A stretch of DNA of 64,000 bases from Campylobacter concisus (GCF_003048835.2 NZ_CP060705.1:868001-932000); one strand, 5' to 3'. Positions 29,369 to 40,733 are shown, numbered from the stretch's first letter. The notes: a model not told the origin generated them from the letters alone. Numbers and translations: made by a program.

Positions 29369-31093
29369 TTAAACTAAGGCTTTGCCCTTAAGTCTTGCAT
29401 AAATTTCATTTCTCTTGCTAAGCTCCTCGTCGCTTCCACTATCAATGATCTTGCCATCACTCAAAACTGCGATCTTATCGGCATTTTCAACCGTGCTTAA
29501 GCGGTGAGCGATGACAAAGATGATCTTTTTGCTTCTTAGATTATTTATCGCTTTTGTGATCTCTTTTTCACTCTCGTTATCAAGTGCAGAAGTAGCCTCG
29601 TCAAAGATTAGAATTTGTGGATTTTGATAAAGCGCTCTAGCTATGGCAATGCGCTGTCTTTGACCGCCTGAGAGGTTGGTGCCAAATTCATTTAAGATAG
29701 TGTTTATGCCGTTATCTAGCTTGCTTACAAACTCATAAGCATTGGCTAGTTTTAGTGCGTTTATCACGGCTTCTTCGTCAAATTCTCTGCCGTAAGCTAC
29801 GTTTTTAGCAACTGTGTCGTTAAAGATATAGACGCGCTGGGTTACAAGGCCGATATTTTGGCGAATTGAGTGAATTTTGATATCTTTTAAATTTGTGCCG
29901 TTTATCAAAATTTCTCCGCCATTTACATCGTAAAATCTCATAAGTAAATTCATAAGCGAGCTTTTTCCGCCACCACTTGAGCCAACAAGGGCTATAAATT
30001 CTGACTTATTTGCCTCTAAATTTATCCCTTTTAAGACTTCTTTGTCGCCGTAGCTTAGGCGGACGTCGTTAAATTTGATCAAATTTATCTCTTCATTTAG
30101 CTCTTTTTCGCCATCTTTTATCTGGCTTACTTTATCCATTAAGAAAAACGTCCTCTCGCTTGCTGCGATGGCATCTTGCATCTTATTATAGATATTTACG
30201 ATGCGTTTTAGCGGGGTGTAGAGCATGAAAAGCGCTGTTAGAAATGAAAAGAATGCACCCATGTTTATATGTCCGTCGATGACGTCTTTGCCGCCTATGA
30301 TGATGACCGCCGCCACGCCTATTGAGCCGATAGTCTCCATTAGCGGGCTTACTAGCTGCTCGATCTTGACACTTTTTAAATTTAACTTGAAAAATTTGTT
30401 ATTTTCATCAACAAAGCGTGAATGCTCGTATTCTTGGGCGTTATTTGCTTTGATTATCTCGATATTTGTAAAAATTTCACTAAGCGCAGAGGTGATGTCT
30501 GATGTTTTTTCTTGCGACTGCTTTGAAATTTTCTTCATCCTTTTAGCAAGGCGCGAGATCGGATAGATCGCCACTGGCATAACGACAAGGGCAAAAAACG
30601 CCAGCTTTGGACTTTGGTAGATGACGACGCAAAGAAGTCCGATGATAGTTATAAATTCCCTCGTAAGTTCAGGGATCATGCTTGAAACTATCGATCTTAT
30701 GCGGTCGATGTCGTTTGTTGTTCTGCTGATTAGCTCGCCGGTTCTAAATTCGTTGAAAAAGTCCATATCTAAATTTAAAAGGTTTGCAACCATCTTTTCG
30801 CGAAATCTTCTAATCGTATCTTGCCCGATATATGCCGTAAAATAGGCCTGCATGAAGGTTCCGATGTTTTTTATCACGTAGATTGCGATGATGGCGCAAG
30901 GTAAGATGTAAAGTAGCTTTTCGTTTTTCTCAACGAAAATTTTATTTAGCACAGGCTCCACAAGATAGGCACTTACCGCCGTTCCACCACTGGCAAGCCC
31001 CATGCCGATGATGGCAAAGATGAAGTGTGGGATGTAGTCTTTAAAGTAAGGACCAAAGCGCTTTAGCACATCTTTTAAGCCAAAATTATTCAT
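29369..31093 (-). CDS. msbA: MsbA-like ABC exporter (lipid A/peptide/drug type)
   Basis: A half-transporter of 574 residues with six N-terminal membrane helices and an ABC domain: Walker [11 protein letters not shown]-loop TQRVYIF, signature [13 protein letters not shown], Walker [13 protein letters not shown], and switch AHRLST. MsbA flips lipid A core, and the neighbouring murJ and cysS are compatible, but substrate is inferred. The frame reaches 31117. The ATG at 31093 is chosen because GGGAGAG lies just upstream; it overlaps the cysS stop by 8 bases. Confidence 0.88.
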   Translation of the reverse strand: MNNFGLKDVLKRFGPYFKDYIPHFIFAIIGMGLASGGTAVSAYLVEPVLNKIFVEKNEKLLYILPCAIIAIYVIKNIGTFMQAYFTAYIGQDTIRRFREKMVANLLNLDMDFFNEFRTGELISRTTNDIDRIRSIVSSMIPELTREFITIIGLLCVVIYQSPKLAFFALVVMPVAIYPISRLAKRMKKISKQSQEKTSDITSALSEIFTNIEIIKANNAQEYEHSRFVDENNKFFKLNLKSVKIEQLVSPLMETIGSIGVAAVIIIGGKDVIDGHINMGAFFSFLTALFMLYTPLKRIVNIYNKMQDAIAASERTFFLMDKVSQIKDGEKELNEEINLIKFNDVRLSYGDKEVLKGINLEANKSEFIALVGSSGGGKSSLMNLLMRFYDVNGGEILINGTNLKDIKIHSIRQNIGLVTQRVYIFNDTVAKNVAYGREFDEEAVINALKLANAYEFVSKLDNGINTILNEFGTNLSGGQRQRIAIARALYQNPQILIFDEATSALDNESEKEITKAINNLRSKKIIFVIAHRLSTVENADKIAVLSDGKIIDSGSDEELSKRNEIYARLKGKALV

Positions 31094-32480
31094 TATTTCT
31101 CTCCCAAACTGCGCCATTTGGCGTATCCATGATAGAGATATTTAGGCGAGAAAGCTCATCTCTTATCTCATCAGCTCTTGCAAAATTTCTCTCTTTTTTA
31201 GCTACCGCGCGCTCATCAAGAAGCCTCTTTATCTGCTCTTTTTGCTCGTCACTTACGCCAAACTGAAAATACTCCACATAGTTTGTGATAGCAATGCCTA
31301 AAATTTCGCCTATCAGCTCTAAATTTGCCACCACTTCGGCCTTATAAGCTTTATCTTTTGGGTTGTTATCAAGTCTTTCATTTGCCGTTTTTACAAACTC
31401 ATCGACGCTTGCAAGCGCTTTTGAAGCATTTAGATCATCACTTAGCGCCTCAAGCAGCTCATTTTTAAAACTATCACTTGCCATGCCAGATTGCACGCCA
31501 TCAACTCTTTTTTTGAGGCGGTAAATTTTATCAAGTCTCTTTTTTGAAGCGTTTAGATCCTCGTGTGAGTAGTTAAAGTGCGCTCTATAATGGCTCGTAA
31601 GCAAGTAATATCTAAGCACTTCGCCATGAACGTTTTTTAGGGCGTCTTTTACAAAAAAGCTGTTGTTTAGGCTCTTGCTCATCTTTTCGTTATTTACTTT
31701 TATAAAGCCGTTGTGCATCCAGTATTTGCTCAAATTTTTATGATAGGCGCATCTGCACTGACTTGCCTCATTTTCGTGGTGCGGAAAGAGCAGGTCGATA
31801 CCGCCAGCGTGGATGTCGATCTCAAATTCTTCGTTTTCTTTATCGCTTAAAAACTCCCTTATCATCGCCACACACTCAGTGTGCCAGCCAGGGCGACCCT
31901 TGCCAAATGGGCTCTCGTACCATTTCTCGTCAAATTTCCAAAGCACAAAGTCTTTTTCATCTCTTTTCTCGCAAAAACATACTACGCGTGCGATTAGATC
32001 GGTGTTGTTATCCTTACCGCTAATGCTAAAATATCCGCTATCCTTGCTCGTGTCAAAGTAAATTCCATCGCTCGTTTTATACGCCACACCTCTATCCATA
32101 AGCACTTTGATGTAGCTAATGATCGCTTCCAAGCACTGCGTAGCCTTTGGTTTAAAGTCTGGATCAAGCACGTTTAAAGCACCCATGTCGCTCTCATAGT
32201 GCGCTATATATTTGTTTGTGATCTCTTCAAGAGTTTGACCAGTCTGCGCCATTTTATTTAAAATTTTATCGTCGATGTCGGTGTAGTTTCTTACAAATTT
32301 GACCTTGTAGCCAAGCGCTTTTAAGACCCTTCTTAAAAGATCAAAGCTAACGGCTGACTTTGCATGTCCCAAATGCGCGTCGTCATAGACCGTTGGACCG
32401 CACAAATAGATGCTAACTTCGCCATCTTTAATAGGGCTAAACTCAACCTTTTCTCTTTTAGAAGTATCAAAAATTCGCAT
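31086..32480 (-). CDS. cysS: Cysteinyl-tRNA synthetase
   Basis: A class I synthetase of 464 residues. It has the first zinc cysteine in [10 protein letters not shown] and the HIGH equivalent HLGH shortly after. Further on come GRPGWHTEC with a second zinc ligand, [13 protein letters not shown], and KMSKS in [11 protein letters not shown]. The C-terminal helical DALR-like domain is complete. It overlaps murJ by 14 bases and the msbA-like gene by 8 bases. Confidence 0.97.
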   Translation of the reverse strand: MRIFDTSKREKVEFSPIKDGEVSIYLCGPTVYDDAHLGHAKSAVSFDLLRRVLKALGYKVKFVRNYTDIDDKILNKMAQTGQTLEEITNKYIAHYESDMGALNVLDPDFKPKATQCLEAIISYIKVLMDRGVAYKTSDGIYFDTSKDSGYFSISGKDNNTDLIARVVCFCEKRDEKDFVLWKFDEKWYESPFGKGRPGWHTECVAMIREFLSDKENEEFEIDIHAGGIDLLFPHHENEASQCRCAYHKNLSKYWMHNGFIKVNNEKMSKSLNNSFFVKDALKNVHGEVLRYYLLTSHYRAHFNYSHEDLNASKKRLDKIYRLKKRVDGVQSGMASDSFKNELLEALSDDLNASKALASVDEFVKTANERLDNNPKDKAYKAEVVANLELIGEILGIAITNYVEYFQFGVSDEQKEQIKRLLDERAVAKKERNFARADEIRDELSRLNISIMDTPNGAVWERNNE

Positions 32481-33870
32481 TAAATATATCCTTTAAAAAT
32501 GTTAAACCAAAATAGAGCAAAACCGCCGCAACAGCGATAGCGGCTATAAATTTAGGCTCGATTATAGCTAAAAATCGCTTAGCTCCAAAGGCTCTTATAT
32601 ATAAAATAAGCTGCAAAAATCCCCCAAGCGAGCTTGCAAATGCAAGGCCAGCAGCTCCAAATTTCTGCATCAAAATGACAGCTAGGATCAAATTTATCAC
32701 AAGGCAGATGATAGAAATTTTGGCTGCCTCTTTTTGCTTCATATTTGCATAGAGCCAAAGTGAGAAAATTTTAGCCAGTCCAAATGGCGTAAGCCCCACC
32801 AAATAAGCACTTAGCACCTTGGCGCACTCGGTCGTGTTTGCCCTTACGAAATTTCCTCTTTCAAACAAGAGCCAGATGATAAACTCGCTTAGCACAACGC
32901 CTGCGATCGTGGCTGCTAGCAGGGCGCAAAGTAGCAGGTAAAAGCTCTTTTTCGTCCAAACTAGGGCGTTTACTTCGTCTTTTTGCTTTAAAAGTCTGGT
33001 GATCTTTGGAAAAAGCGCCTGAGAGAGCGCGATCGCAAAGATGGCAAGTGGGAGCTGGAAAATTCTATTTGCATAAAAGAGGTAGCTTATCGAGCCACTT
33101 ACTAAAAAGCTAGCTAGCCAAGTGTCCATAAATGCGCTTATCTGCATAGCACTTGAGCCAAGTAAGCCATGGTAGAAATTTATAAAAAAGCCTTTGCTCT
33201 GCGCTCTTTTGCCTTTAAAATATCCGCTTAGACCACCCCAGAAAATTTTATTTAAGGCGTTAAATTTCATAGCAACTAGATGCACCAAAACCTGCAAAAT
33301 ACCGCCCGCAACAACGCCAAAGCTAAGATAAAGCGCAACTACGCTCTCACTCTTGCCGCGAGCCAAAAGTAGTGAAGCGATCATGGCTAAATTTAGCAGC
33401 GCAGTAGAAAACGCAGTCGTAGCAAAATGCCCTTTATACTGAAGTAGCGCCCCCATGAAAGTGACGATATAAACAAGGGCTAGATAGTAGAAATTTATAC
33501 GTACAAGTGGCACTGCGTCTGTGATATTTTGCTCGCTCAAGCCGCTTGCGATGATCTTTATAAAGTAGGGCGTAAATAAATTTACAAGAAGCGTCAAAAC
33601 GCCTATAAAAAGTAGAAATTTGATGAAAATTTCAGCTTGAAAGATCGCTTTTTTCTTGTTGTTTGTAAAATTTGGCAAAAATGCCTGCGTAAAAGCGCCC
33701 TCACCAAAGATACGGCGAAATAAATTTGGTATCTTAAATGCTATAAAAAAAAGGTCGCTAAATATGCCAGCACCAAGGATAGAAGCCGTTAAAAGATCTC
33801 TTACAAGCCCTAAAATCCTTGAAGTCATGATGCCAACTGAGTTTGAAAAAAAGCCTTTTATAAACATCAC
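32467..33870 (-). CDS. murJ: Lipid II flippase MurJ
   Basis: A 467-residue MOP-superfamily membrane protein with about 13-14 hydrophobic segments. The N-terminal pattern [15 protein letters not shown] and [15 protein letters not shown] are hallmark MviN/MurJ sequences, with arginines in the central cavity. It translocates lipid II for peptidoglycan synthesis. It is the first gene of the leftward murJ-cysS-msbA cluster and is divergent from the fapA-like gene. Confidence 0.95.
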   Translation of the reverse strand: MMFIKGFFSNSVGIMTSRILGLVRDLLTASILGAGIFSDLFFIAFKIPNLFRRIFGEGAFTQAFLPNFTNNKKKAIFQAEIFIKFLLFIGVLTLLVNLFTPYFIKIIASGLSEQNITDAVPLVRINFYYLALVYIVTFMGALLQYKGHFATTAFSTALLNLAMIASLLLARGKSESVVALYLSFGVVAGGILQVLVHLVAMKFNALNKIFWGGLSGYFKGKRAQSKGFFINFYHGLLGSSAMQISAFMDTWLASFLVSGSISYLFYANRIFQLPLAIFAIALSQALFPKITRLLKQKDEVNALVWTKKSFYLLLCALLAATIAGVVLSEFIIWLLFERGNFVRANTTECAKVLSAYLVGLTPFGLAKIFSLWLYANMKQKEAAKISIICLVINLILAVILMQKFGAAGLAFASSLGGFLQLILYIRAFGAKRFLAIIEPKFIAAIAVAAVLLYFGLTFLKDIFNANF

Positions 33871-33989
33871 CCACCTAGTAAATTTAAAAACGCAATAGTA
33901 ACAAAAGATGCTTTAAAGCTTACATAACCCAAATTTAATAAAGTTTTAGAGATAATAAGAGCCAAAATTTTATGTGAAATGGATCAAAT

Positions 33990-35921
33990 TTGAGCGAAAA
34001 CGTGCAAGAAAACGAGAGATTTTTACCGCCAACGCAAATTCAAACTTCAACGCCTTATCTATCGCTTAAAGAGTTAAGCAAACAATATAGCGTGCCGGTG
34101 GAATTTATAGACTTTAAACTCTCAAATATCTTAACTTACTACAAAAATAAAGATAACGTCGAGCCAGTTTTTGTCCCTGAAGAAAATTTAAGCTTTTTTG
34201 ATGACAACACATTTTATCTTGACGAGACGCTAGAGATCGAGCAGGTCTATGACGTGGAGTTTTTTGACGTTAGGCTAAATGCCACGCCAAAGTTGCCAAA
34301 GATAGACATTGGCGTAAATTCAACCATAACAAAGGTCATCGCAAAGGTTAGGGCGAGCAAAGAGTGCGAATACGAACAACACTACGAAGATAAGCTTTTT
34401 GAATACATCGCAAAACAGCTTATGAAGGCTCAAATTTTAATAGGCATAAGGATCGGCAAGCTAAAAGAGGAGCTAAAGCAAATCGCCTCGATAATTCACG
34501 TAAAGGGCGAGCTTGACAAGGACTACACGCTAAATTTAACCCAAGGTATCAACCCTAAAAAGTCTATCGACGCAAAGATCATATACTATTATAAAGATAA
34601 GCTTAATGAGCTAAAAGAGGAAGACAAGGTTGATTATGCCGATAGGGGCTTTGTCTTTGGCGTGGCAAAAGATGAAGTGATAATGGAGGAGAAAAAGTCA
34701 CATGAGGGCGCAAATGGACGCGATGTAAGAGGAAAGCTTATAGAGGTTGCAAAGCCAAAAGAAGAGAGTGAAAAAGAGATAAGCATAAGCGAAAATATCG
34801 AGCGCGTAGAAAATGACGAGAGCATAAAATACATCGCTAAAAAAGCAGGCTACGTGGTCGAGAAAAACGGCTCTTTTGACATCGAAGAGCGCATAGAGAT
34901 AAATGAAGCAAATTTTAAAACGACTGGCTCTATCCAAGCAGGCACCGACACAAACGTCACACTAGTAGTTCGTGAGACTGACACGATAAAAGACGCTATC
35001 GGCACTGGCATCATTGTTGAGGCTGATGAGATCGAGGTAAAGGGAAACGTCGGCGCAAATGCGATGGTCAAGGCAAACGATGTAAATATCGGCGGTCAAA
35101 CGCACCAAAAGGCTAAAATTTACGCCAAACACGCCAAAATTTCTATCCACATCGGCAAAGTCGAGGCTGAAAGCGTCGAGATAGATAGGCTAGAAGGTGG
35201 CACCGTCATAGCAAAAAGAGTAAAGATAAATAGCGTAGTTGGTGGCTCGATAACAGCTCAAAACATCCAGATAGATACGCTTGGCTCAAACTGCACCATC
35301 ACAGCCTCGCACCTAATCGACGTTAGATATCTAAAAGGCACTGATAATAAATTTATCATTGACGCTAGCAAGATGCCAGAAAGTGCGGAGGCTACGCAAG
35401 ATCAGTTAGGAAAGATAGAGAGCACCAAGTCAGAGCTAGCTACGCTTCTAAAAAACATAGAGAGCAAGAAAAATGTCATCAATGAGAACAAAGACTCGAT
35501 ATATACGATAAAAGCTAAGATCGAGGAGCTATCAAAGGCAAAAGTGATACCGCCAGTTACATTTATGAAAAAGCTAAAAGAGTATCAAGGGCTCGTTAAT
35601 GAATACAACACCTTGCTTAGGATATTCAAAGAGAAAAAAGAGCTGCTTTCTGATCTAAAAGATGAGCTTGAGATGATGCAAAATGGCATATTCTCAGCCA
35701 AAGTGATAAACAGAGGCAACTGGATCGAGCTAAATGAGATAAGATTTGTCATCGTCGATCCTCCGCAAAATGTCACCTACGTCTCAAAACAAAACGAGAC
35801 CGCCCACGTCATCACGCTAGATAAATTTGATAACGGCGGCGAGGTCGAATACAAGATCAAAAAGTCAAACAAGCTAGAAGACTACGCGGATATAAATTTC
35901 ATGGAACAAAAGGTTAAATGA
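33990..35921 (+). CDS. FapA/DUF342-family protein
   Basis: A 643-residue protein. The N-terminal third is variable. The central FapA (DUF342) region holds the repeats seen in polymerized right-handed beta-helix proteins ([51 protein letters not shown]). A coiled coil at about 475-555 precedes a short C-terminal region. The family has no proven biochemical function. The only in-frame start is TTG at 33990, because a stop lies 15 bases upstream; GGA lies 6 bases before it. The ruvA gene follows without a gap. Confidence 0.85.
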   Translation: MSENVQENERFLPPTQIQTSTPYLSLKELSKQYSVPVEFIDFKLSNILTYYKNKDNVEPVFVPEENLSFFDDNTFYLDETLEIEQVYDVEFFDVRLNATPKLPKIDIGVNSTITKVIAKVRASKECEYEQHYEDKLFEYIAKQLMKAQILIGIRIGKLKEELKQIASIIHVKGELDKDYTLNLTQGINPKKSIDAKIIYYYKDKLNELKEEDKVDYADRGFVFGVAKDEVIMEEKKSHEGANGRDVRGKLIEVAKPKEESEKEISISENIERVENDESIKYIAKKAGYVVEKNGSFDIEERIEINEANFKTTGSIQAGTDTNVTLVVRETDTIKDAIGTGIIVEADEIEVKGNVGANAMVKANDVNIGGQTHQKAKIYAKHAKISIHIGKVEAESVEIDRLEGGTVIAKRVKINSVVGGSITAQNIQIDTLGSNCTITASHLIDVRYLKGTDNKFIIDASKMPESAEATQDQLGKIESTKSELATLLKNIESKKNVINENKDSIYTIKAKIEELSKAKVIPPVTFMKKLKEYQGLVNEYNTLLRIFKEKKELLSDLKDELEMMQNGIFSAKVINRGNWIELNEIRFVIVDPPQNVTYVSKQNETAHVITLDKFDNGGEVEYKIKKSNKLEDYADINFMEQKVK

Positions 35922-36475
35922 TGATAAAAGCAATCGAAGGCATCGTTACGAAAAAAGAGCCTGCATTTGTGATACTTAAGACAAATAGCGGCGTAAGTTA
36001 TGGAATTTTCATCTCGCTTTTTTGCTCAGCAAAACTTAACAAAGGCGAAAAAACCGAGCTTGCCATAACGCAGATCATAAGAGAGGACGCAAATTTACTC
36101 TACGGCTTTTTAGACGCAAATGAGCAAAAGATGTTTGAGATGCTTATCAAGCTAAATGGCATAGGCGCTAGCACAGCGATGGCAGTTTGCTCTAGCCTTA
36201 GCTCGCAGGCATTTACAAATGCCATAATAAGCGGCGACGCTGACACTTTTAAAAGCGTGCCAGGCATCGGACCAAAGACAGCTAGGCGCATAATAGCTGA
36301 GCTAAGTGACGCAAAACTAATAAGCGACGAGAGCGTGCCAAGCTACCAAAATGAGGCACTTTTGGCACTTGAGGCACTTGGCTTTAAGCGTGAAAAGATA
36401 GTGAAAATTTTGCCTGATTGTAAGAGTGAAAACACGAGCGATCTTATAAAAGAGGCACTTAAAAAACTAGGATAA
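35921..36475 (+). CDS. ruvA: Holliday junction branch-migration protein RuvA
   Basis: About 184 residues. The N-terminal OB-fold begins MIKAIEGIV. Paired helix-hairpin-helix motifs ([11 protein letters not shown] at about 80 and [12 protein letters not shown] at about 115) contact the junction, and the C-terminal domain III ([11 protein letters not shown]) would bind RuvB. The ATGATG start is ambiguous by one codon; the second is better spaced from AAAAGG. Coupled to the fapA-like gene (TGATG). Confidence 0.95.
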   Translation: MIKAIEGIVTKKEPAFVILKTNSGVSYGIFISLFCSAKLNKGEKTELAITQIIREDANLLYGFLDANEQKMFEMLIKLNGIGASTAMAVCSSLSSQAFTNAIISGDADTFKSVPGIGPKTARRIIAELSDAKLISDESVPSYQNEALLALEALGFKREKIVKILPDCKSENTSDLIKEALKKLG

Positions 36476-36486
36476 GGATAAAAAAG

Positions 36487-37527
36487 ATGAATTTAGGCGT
36501 GATATTTGGAGCAAAGAGTTTTGAGCATGAGATAAGCATAGTAAGCGCGATAGTTTTAAAAAACGTCCTAAAACAGGAGCTAAAATTTATATTTTGCGAT
36601 GCAGGTAGGGACTTTTACTTGATAGAGCAAAAAGATATGAGAGCAAATTTCTTTAGCTCTGGTAAATACAAAAACTCAAAGAAGCTATCTTTAGCAAAGG
36701 GTGGCTTTTACGCGCACTCGCTTTTTGGCGCAAACAAAGTTGAATGTGACGTCATTATAAATTTAATCCATGGCATGGACGGCGAAGATGGCAAAATAGC
36801 GGCACTTTTTGACTTTTATGGGGTCAAATATATAGGTCCAAGGCTTGAAGCAAGCGCGCTTAGCTACAACAAAGAGCTTACTAAATTTCTAGCGCAAAAG
36901 GCTGGCGTAAAGGCACTTGACTACGAGATGCTAACTCGCCAAAATGAGCCAAAATTTCACTATCCTATTATATTAAAGCCAGCAAGGCTAGGCAGCAGCA
37001 TCGGCGTGAGCGTCGTGCATGATGATAGCGAGCTTGCCTACGCAAAAGATGTGGCGTTCGAATTTGACAAAGATGTTTTGGTAGAGCCCTTCATAAATGG
37101 TGTTAAAGAGTATAACCTAGCAGGATGTAGGATCGATGGAAAGATCAAATTTTCTATCATCGAAGAGCCAAAAAAGAAAGAATTTTTAGACTACGAGCAA
37201 AAATATCTAAGTTTTTCAAATGAAAACAAGGTAAAAGAGGCGGAAATTTCAGAAGAGCTAAAGCAAAAGCTTAAATTTAACTTTTTTAAAATTTATGATT
37301 GTGGATTTGACGGAGCGATCATTAGATGCGACTTTTTCGTAATAGATGACGAGGTCTATCTAAACGAGATCAATCCAAATCCAGGCAGCCTTGCAAACTA
37401 CCTATTTGATGACTTTGAAAGCACGCTAAATGCCCTTGCTAACTCACTTCCAAAAGAGCGTGATATAAAGATTGATTATAAATTTATAAACTCTATCACT
37501 TCGGTAAAAGGTAGCGGCAAGCTCTAA
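36487..37527 (+). CDS. ddl: D-alanine--D-alanine ligase
   Basis: A 346-residue ATP-grasp enzyme of peptidoglycan precursor synthesis. It shows [18 protein letters not shown] at the start, [24 protein letters not shown] for ATP binding, and the metal and substrate site [19 protein letters not shown] near the C-terminus. It is followed 57 bases later by the antitoxin gene and then by murF two genes on. Confidence 0.96.
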   Translation: MNLGVIFGAKSFEHEISIVSAIVLKNVLKQELKFIFCDAGRDFYLIEQKDMRANFFSSGKYKNSKKLSLAKGGFYAHSLFGANKVECDVIINLIHGMDGEDGKIAALFDFYGVKYIGPRLEASALSYNKELTKFLAQKAGVKALDYEMLTRQNEPKFHYPIILKPARLGSSIGVSVVHDDSELAYAKDVAFEFDKDVLVEPFINGVKEYNLAGCRIDGKIKFSIIEEPKKKEFLDYEQKYLSFSNENKVKEAEISEELKQKLKFNFFKIYDCGFDGAIIRCDFFVIDDEVYLNEINPNPGSLANYLFDDFESTLNALANSLPKERDIKIDYKFINSITSVKGSGKL

Positions 37528-37559
37528 TTATTTAGCGATATATAAAGTAGTTTGTGATA

Positions 37560-37582
37560 TTTTACGTAAAATTTTACATAAA
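37560..37582 (+). promoter_or_regulatory. Candidate operator: repeated TTTTACRTAAA half-sites upstream of the antitoxin
   Basis: TTTTACGTAAAA is a 12-base palindrome, immediately followed by TTTTACATAAA. It lies just before the ribosome site of the Phd/YefM gene, where such antitoxins usually bind. The same core occurs in the 30-base palindrome at 60309-60338. Confidence 0.35.
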
Positions 37583-37590
37583 GAGTGAAA

Positions 37591-37821
37591 ATGGTGACTT
37601 TTACAAAAGATGAAATTTATACAGCAACCGAGGTGGTTAGAAATTTTAGCTCTGTCCTTTCTCGTGTGGGAGCTAGCGAGCTAAAGCACGCTGTCATCGT
37701 TAAAAACAATAAATTTGAAGCTGTCCTTTTAAATATGGAAGAGTACGAGCGCCTTTGCGAGGCTGTAAGCGTGCTTGAGAGCATTTACGCTGCTAAAAAG
37801 AGAGAGAACGATGGCGAGTAG
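37591..37821 (+). CDS. Solitary Phd/YefM-family antitoxin-like protein
   Basis: About 76 residues. The Phd/YefM fold is seen in TATEVVRNFSSVLSRV and AVIVKNNKFEAVLLNMEEYERL, with a basic, charged C-terminal tail. No RelE/Doc/YoeB-like toxin gene is adjacent. Instead an alpha/beta hydrolase starts inside its last codons (11-base overlap). I take the ATG at 37591 because AAGAG lies 5 bases upstream; the track start at 37585 is a GTG. Intact regulators of this kind can act as DNA-binding repressors alone. Confidence 0.8.
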   Translation: MVTFTKDEIYTATEVVRNFSSVLSRVGASELKHAVIVKNNKFEAVLLNMEEYERLCEAVSVLESIYAAKKRENDGE

Positions 37822-38596
37822 GGCAGTAAAATACGGCTCAGAAGAGTACGAGATCAGCTACGAAGTAGTAAATCCAAAATGCAAAAAATTAGTGCTTTTC
37901 TTGCATGGCTGGGGTGCTAATAAAGAGATAATGAAAAAGGCTTTTGGTTTATATCTAAGCGAGTTTTGCCATGTCTATATCGACATGCCAGGCTTTGGCA
38001 AAAGCTCCATTTTTAAGCCTTTAAAAACAAGTGACTACGCAAAGATCGTTACAAATTTCTGCGCTGAGCTTGGCATAAAACCAGACATCATCGCAGGACA
38101 TAGCTTTGGCGGCAAGGTCGCAACGCTTCTAAAACCACCATATCTAGTGCTTTTAAGCTCTGCTGGCATAGTTGTCAAAAAGCCATTTATCGTGCGAGCA
38201 AAGATAGCGATATTTAAAATTTTAAAGATATTTGGCTTTGGTAAATTTTACAAACTCTTTGCCACAAAGGATGTGAGCGGCATGAGCAGAGTGATGTATG
38301 AAACCCTAAAAAACGTTGTTGATGAGGATTTTACAAAGCATTTTGCTGACTTTGGGGGCAGGGCTTTTATATTTTGGGGTGAAAATGACAAGGCAACGCC
38401 TGTAACAAGCGGCGAGAGCATAGATAGACTTATCAAAAATAGCTCATTTTTCCCACTTAGTGGCGATCATTTTTTCTTTTTGCTTCACGCTAAATTTATA
38501 AGTGATGAGATAGAAAAAGGGATAAATTTTGAGCCAAATGAAGCAAAAAATGTCGTATTAGATGACGATGAGAGCGGGATCGAGGAGATAAGATGA
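37811..38596 (+). CDS. Alpha/beta hydrolase
   Basis: A 261-residue alpha/beta-hydrolase fold protein. It has the oxyanion-hole region HGWGANKE, the nucleophile elbow GHSFGGK with Ser (about 93), a later acidic residue in FWGENDKATP, and the catalytic histidine in SGDHFFFL. Substrate unknown. Its start overlaps the antitoxin gene and its stop overlaps murF by 4 bases. A role in the cell-wall operon is possible but unproven. The ATG at 37811 has GAGAGA just upstream. Confidence 0.85.
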   Translation: MASRAVKYGSEEYEISYEVVNPKCKKLVLFLHGWGANKEIMKKAFGLYLSEFCHVYIDMPGFGKSSIFKPLKTSDYAKIVTNFCAELGIKPDIIAGHSFGGKVATLLKPPYLVLLSSAGIVVKKPFIVRAKIAIFKILKIFGFGKFYKLFATKDVSGMSRVMYETLKNVVDEDFTKHFADFGGRAFIFWGENDKATPVTSGESIDRLIKNSSFFPLSGDHFFFLLHAKFISDEIEKGINFEPNEAKNVVLDDDESGIEEIR

Positions 38597-40017
38597 GTAT
38601 ATTTTTAAGTCTAAGCACAGTTTTATTTATCTTTGCGCTTGCTTTTTATGTGATCACTTGCTTCCAGTGGTTTTCATATAAGCCTGAGCGTGTGCTCTTT
38701 CACTTTACAAAGCCCGCTTGGCACGTATTTTTCTTCATTGTACCGTTGGTGCTTTTTTACACGACTGGTAAGTGGTTTTTCATCTACTTTTACTTTGCGC
38801 TTTTGCCAGCTCTTTATCTGTGGCATAAAAAGCTTGATAAAAAACTGGTCTTTACCGCTAGGATCAAGCACTTTTTTGTGATCCTAGCTTGCGCTATCAT
38901 CATAAACTACGCTTTAAATTTCATCATACACAAGGCGTTTTTGGCTCCCATGCCACTTTTTGTCTTGGTCGTGAGCCTATTTTTTAGTGAAATTTTAGAA
39001 AAGATCAAATTTCAAGGCTTTAAAAACAAGGCGCTTAAAAAACTGGGCGCAAACAAAGAGCTAAAGATCATTCTAATCACCGCAAGCTATGGCAAAACAA
39101 GCATAAAAAATTTTCTCTTTGAAATTTTAAAAGATAGCTTTGTCTGCTATAAAACGCCTCGAAGTGTCAATACAATGGCTGGCATCATCAAAGATATCAA
39201 TGAAAATTTAAGCGAGCAAACGCAAATTTACATCGCTGAAGCAGGTGCTAGACTAAAGGGCGACATCCTAGAGATCACTAAATTTCTAAATCCGCAAATC
39301 GTAATCATAGGCGAGATCGGCGCGCAACACATTGAGTATTTTAAAACGCTTGATAATATCCGCGCAACCAAGCTTGAGGCACTGCAAAGCGAGCGTTTGC
39401 AAATGGCATTTTTGCATAGCTCGACAAATAAAGAGCCAAGCGAAAACATAGAAATTTACGACGAAAGCCTAAAAGATATAAATGCAAATTTAGATGGAAT
39501 TTCATTTATGCTTGATGGCAAAAGCTACGCTTCGCCACTACTTGGCAAATTTAACGCTACAAATTTAGCCGTTTGTATCAAGGTGGCAAGATACCTAAAA
39601 ATGAGCGATGAAGCGATAAAAGAGGCGCTTTTAAAGATGAAAAACGTCGAGCACCGCCTAAGCAAGATCGAGGCTGGTGGCAAGCTAATAATAGACGATA
39701 GTTTTAATGGAAATTTATCAGGCATGTGCGCTAGCTACGAGCTAGTAAGCACCTATGTTGGCAGAAAAGTGCTGCTAACGCCTGGTATCGTCGAGAGCGA
39801 TGCAGAGCAAAATGCAAATTTAGCCAAGGTGATAAATGAAATTTTCGACCTAGTCATTATCACAAGCTCACTAAACGCCGAAGTCTTGCTAAAACACATC
39901 GTAAAACCAAAGATCATCATCCTAAAGGACAAGAATAAAATGCAAGAAATTTTAGCCCAAAACACGTACGCTGGCGATCTTATACTATTTTCAAATGACG
40001 CACCGAGTTTTATATGA
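38593..40017 (+). CDS. murF: UDP-N-acetylmuramoyl-tripeptide--D-Ala-D-Ala ligase, membrane-anchored form
   Basis: A 474-residue protein. The first about 130 residues hold four to five hydrophobic segments, which E. coli MurF lacks. The Mur-ligase catalytic region then starts. The P-loop reads TASYGKTS (163-170) instead of the usual GTNGKTT/S. AEAGARLKGDI, EIGAQHIEYF and ATKLEAL match MurF substrate and metal positions. The family assignment is good, and placement after ddl supports it. The changed P-loop is noted under findings. Confidence 0.88.
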   Translation: MSIFLSLSTVLFIFALAFYVITCFQWFSYKPERVLFHFTKPAWHVFFFIVPLVLFYTTGKWFFIYFYFALLPALYLWHKKLDKKLVFTARIKHFFVILACAIIINYALNFIIHKAFLAPMPLFVLVVSLFFSEILEKIKFQGFKNKALKKLGANKELKIILITASYGKTSIKNFLFEILKDSFVCYKTPRSVNTMAGIIKDINENLSEQTQIYIAEAGARLKGDILEITKFLNPQIVIIGEIGAQHIEYFKTLDNIRATKLEALQSERLQMAFLHSSTNKEPSENIEIYDESLKDINANLDGISFMLDGKSYASPLLGKFNATNLAVCIKVARYLKMSDEAIKEALLKMKNVEHRLSKIEAGGKLIIDDSFNGNLSGMCASYELVSTYVGRKVLLTPGIVESDAEQNANLAKVINEIFDLVIITSSLNAEVLLKHIVKPKIIILKDKNKMQEILAQNTYAGDLILFSNDAPSFI

Positions 40018-40469
40018 AAAAGATAGTTTTTTTAGCTCTAATCTTAAGCTTAGCCTTTAGCTTTGACATTGATGACTACGACAGGGGCAACGAGGCTATA
40101 AATGCCGGAGACTACGCAACTGCGTATGAAATTTTTTACGATGGCTGCGAGCAAAAAGACGTGCTTTCTTGCGAGGCTTTGGGCGATATGTTTGTAAATG
40201 AAGAGATAAACGAGCAGATGGATAATGATCTAAAAAAGCACTCAAATATCGAGCTTGGAGTGAGTTATTTTATGAAAAGCTGCGATCTTGGTTATCAAAA
40301 CGCCTGCGATGACGTACTAAGCCTAAAGGACGATCTAAACATCACCTTGCCTTCTGGCGTCTATGAAAATGCCAAAGCTAGATATGACGAGCTTTTTGAA
40401 GAGTTTAAAGAGCAAGAGGCAAATAAGACGGTAGAAGAAGAGGAGCCAAAAGAGAGGGGCAAAAAGTAA
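40014..40469 (+). CDS. Small secreted Sel1-like protein
   Basis: A 151-residue protein with a signal peptide (MKKIVFLALILSLAFSF). A short Sel1/TPR-like region follows with cysteine pairs (FYDGCEQKDVLSCEALG and MKSCDLGYQNACDD), then an acidic, charged tail ending EEEEPKERGKK. Likely periplasmic. It starts by overlapping the murF stop. The signal cleavage site is near residue 17. No specific function is known. Confidence 0.75.
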   Translation: MKKIVFLALILSLAFSFDIDDYDRGNEAINAGDYATAYEIFYDGCEQKDVLSCEALGDMFVNEEINEQMDNDLKKHSNIELGVSYFMKSCDLGYQNACDDVLSLKDDLNITLPSGVYENAKARYDELFEEFKEQEANKTVEEEEPKERGKK

Positions 40470-40517
40470 AATTTAAGGCTTTTAAATTTGGCTTTGCAAT
40501 GTTAAATTTAGGCAAGC

Positions 40518-40733
40518 CTAAATAATAGCAACCTTTAAAATATGCTCTTTTAGGCCGCTTGGTATCTCGCCATTTTCAAGCGCCATTAGCTCGCTCGCTC
40601 TTAGGACGTAAAAGTCTTGCAAGCTTCTATTAGCAGACTTCTCAAGCTTTTTTGCTAGCGTGTCAAAGATATAAAACTCGGCCTCGTTGCTAGCTAGTAA
40701 AAAATCAGCCCCACTATCAAATGCGGCAAAAAA
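40518..40733 (-). pseudogene. Remnant of a C-terminal domain (HdrB C-terminal/DUF5644-like)
   Basis: A 71-codon open stretch on the minus strand ends in a proper stop, but no start codon or upstream domain is present; a stop (TAG) bounds it at 40734-40736. The peptide AFDSGADFLLASNEAEFYIF-DTLAKKLEKSANRSLQDF and LRASELMALENGEI looks like the small domain found at the C-terminus of some heterodisulfide-reductase B-type proteins, as I recall it. This is tentative. It reads as the decayed tail of a lost gene. Confidence 0.5.
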
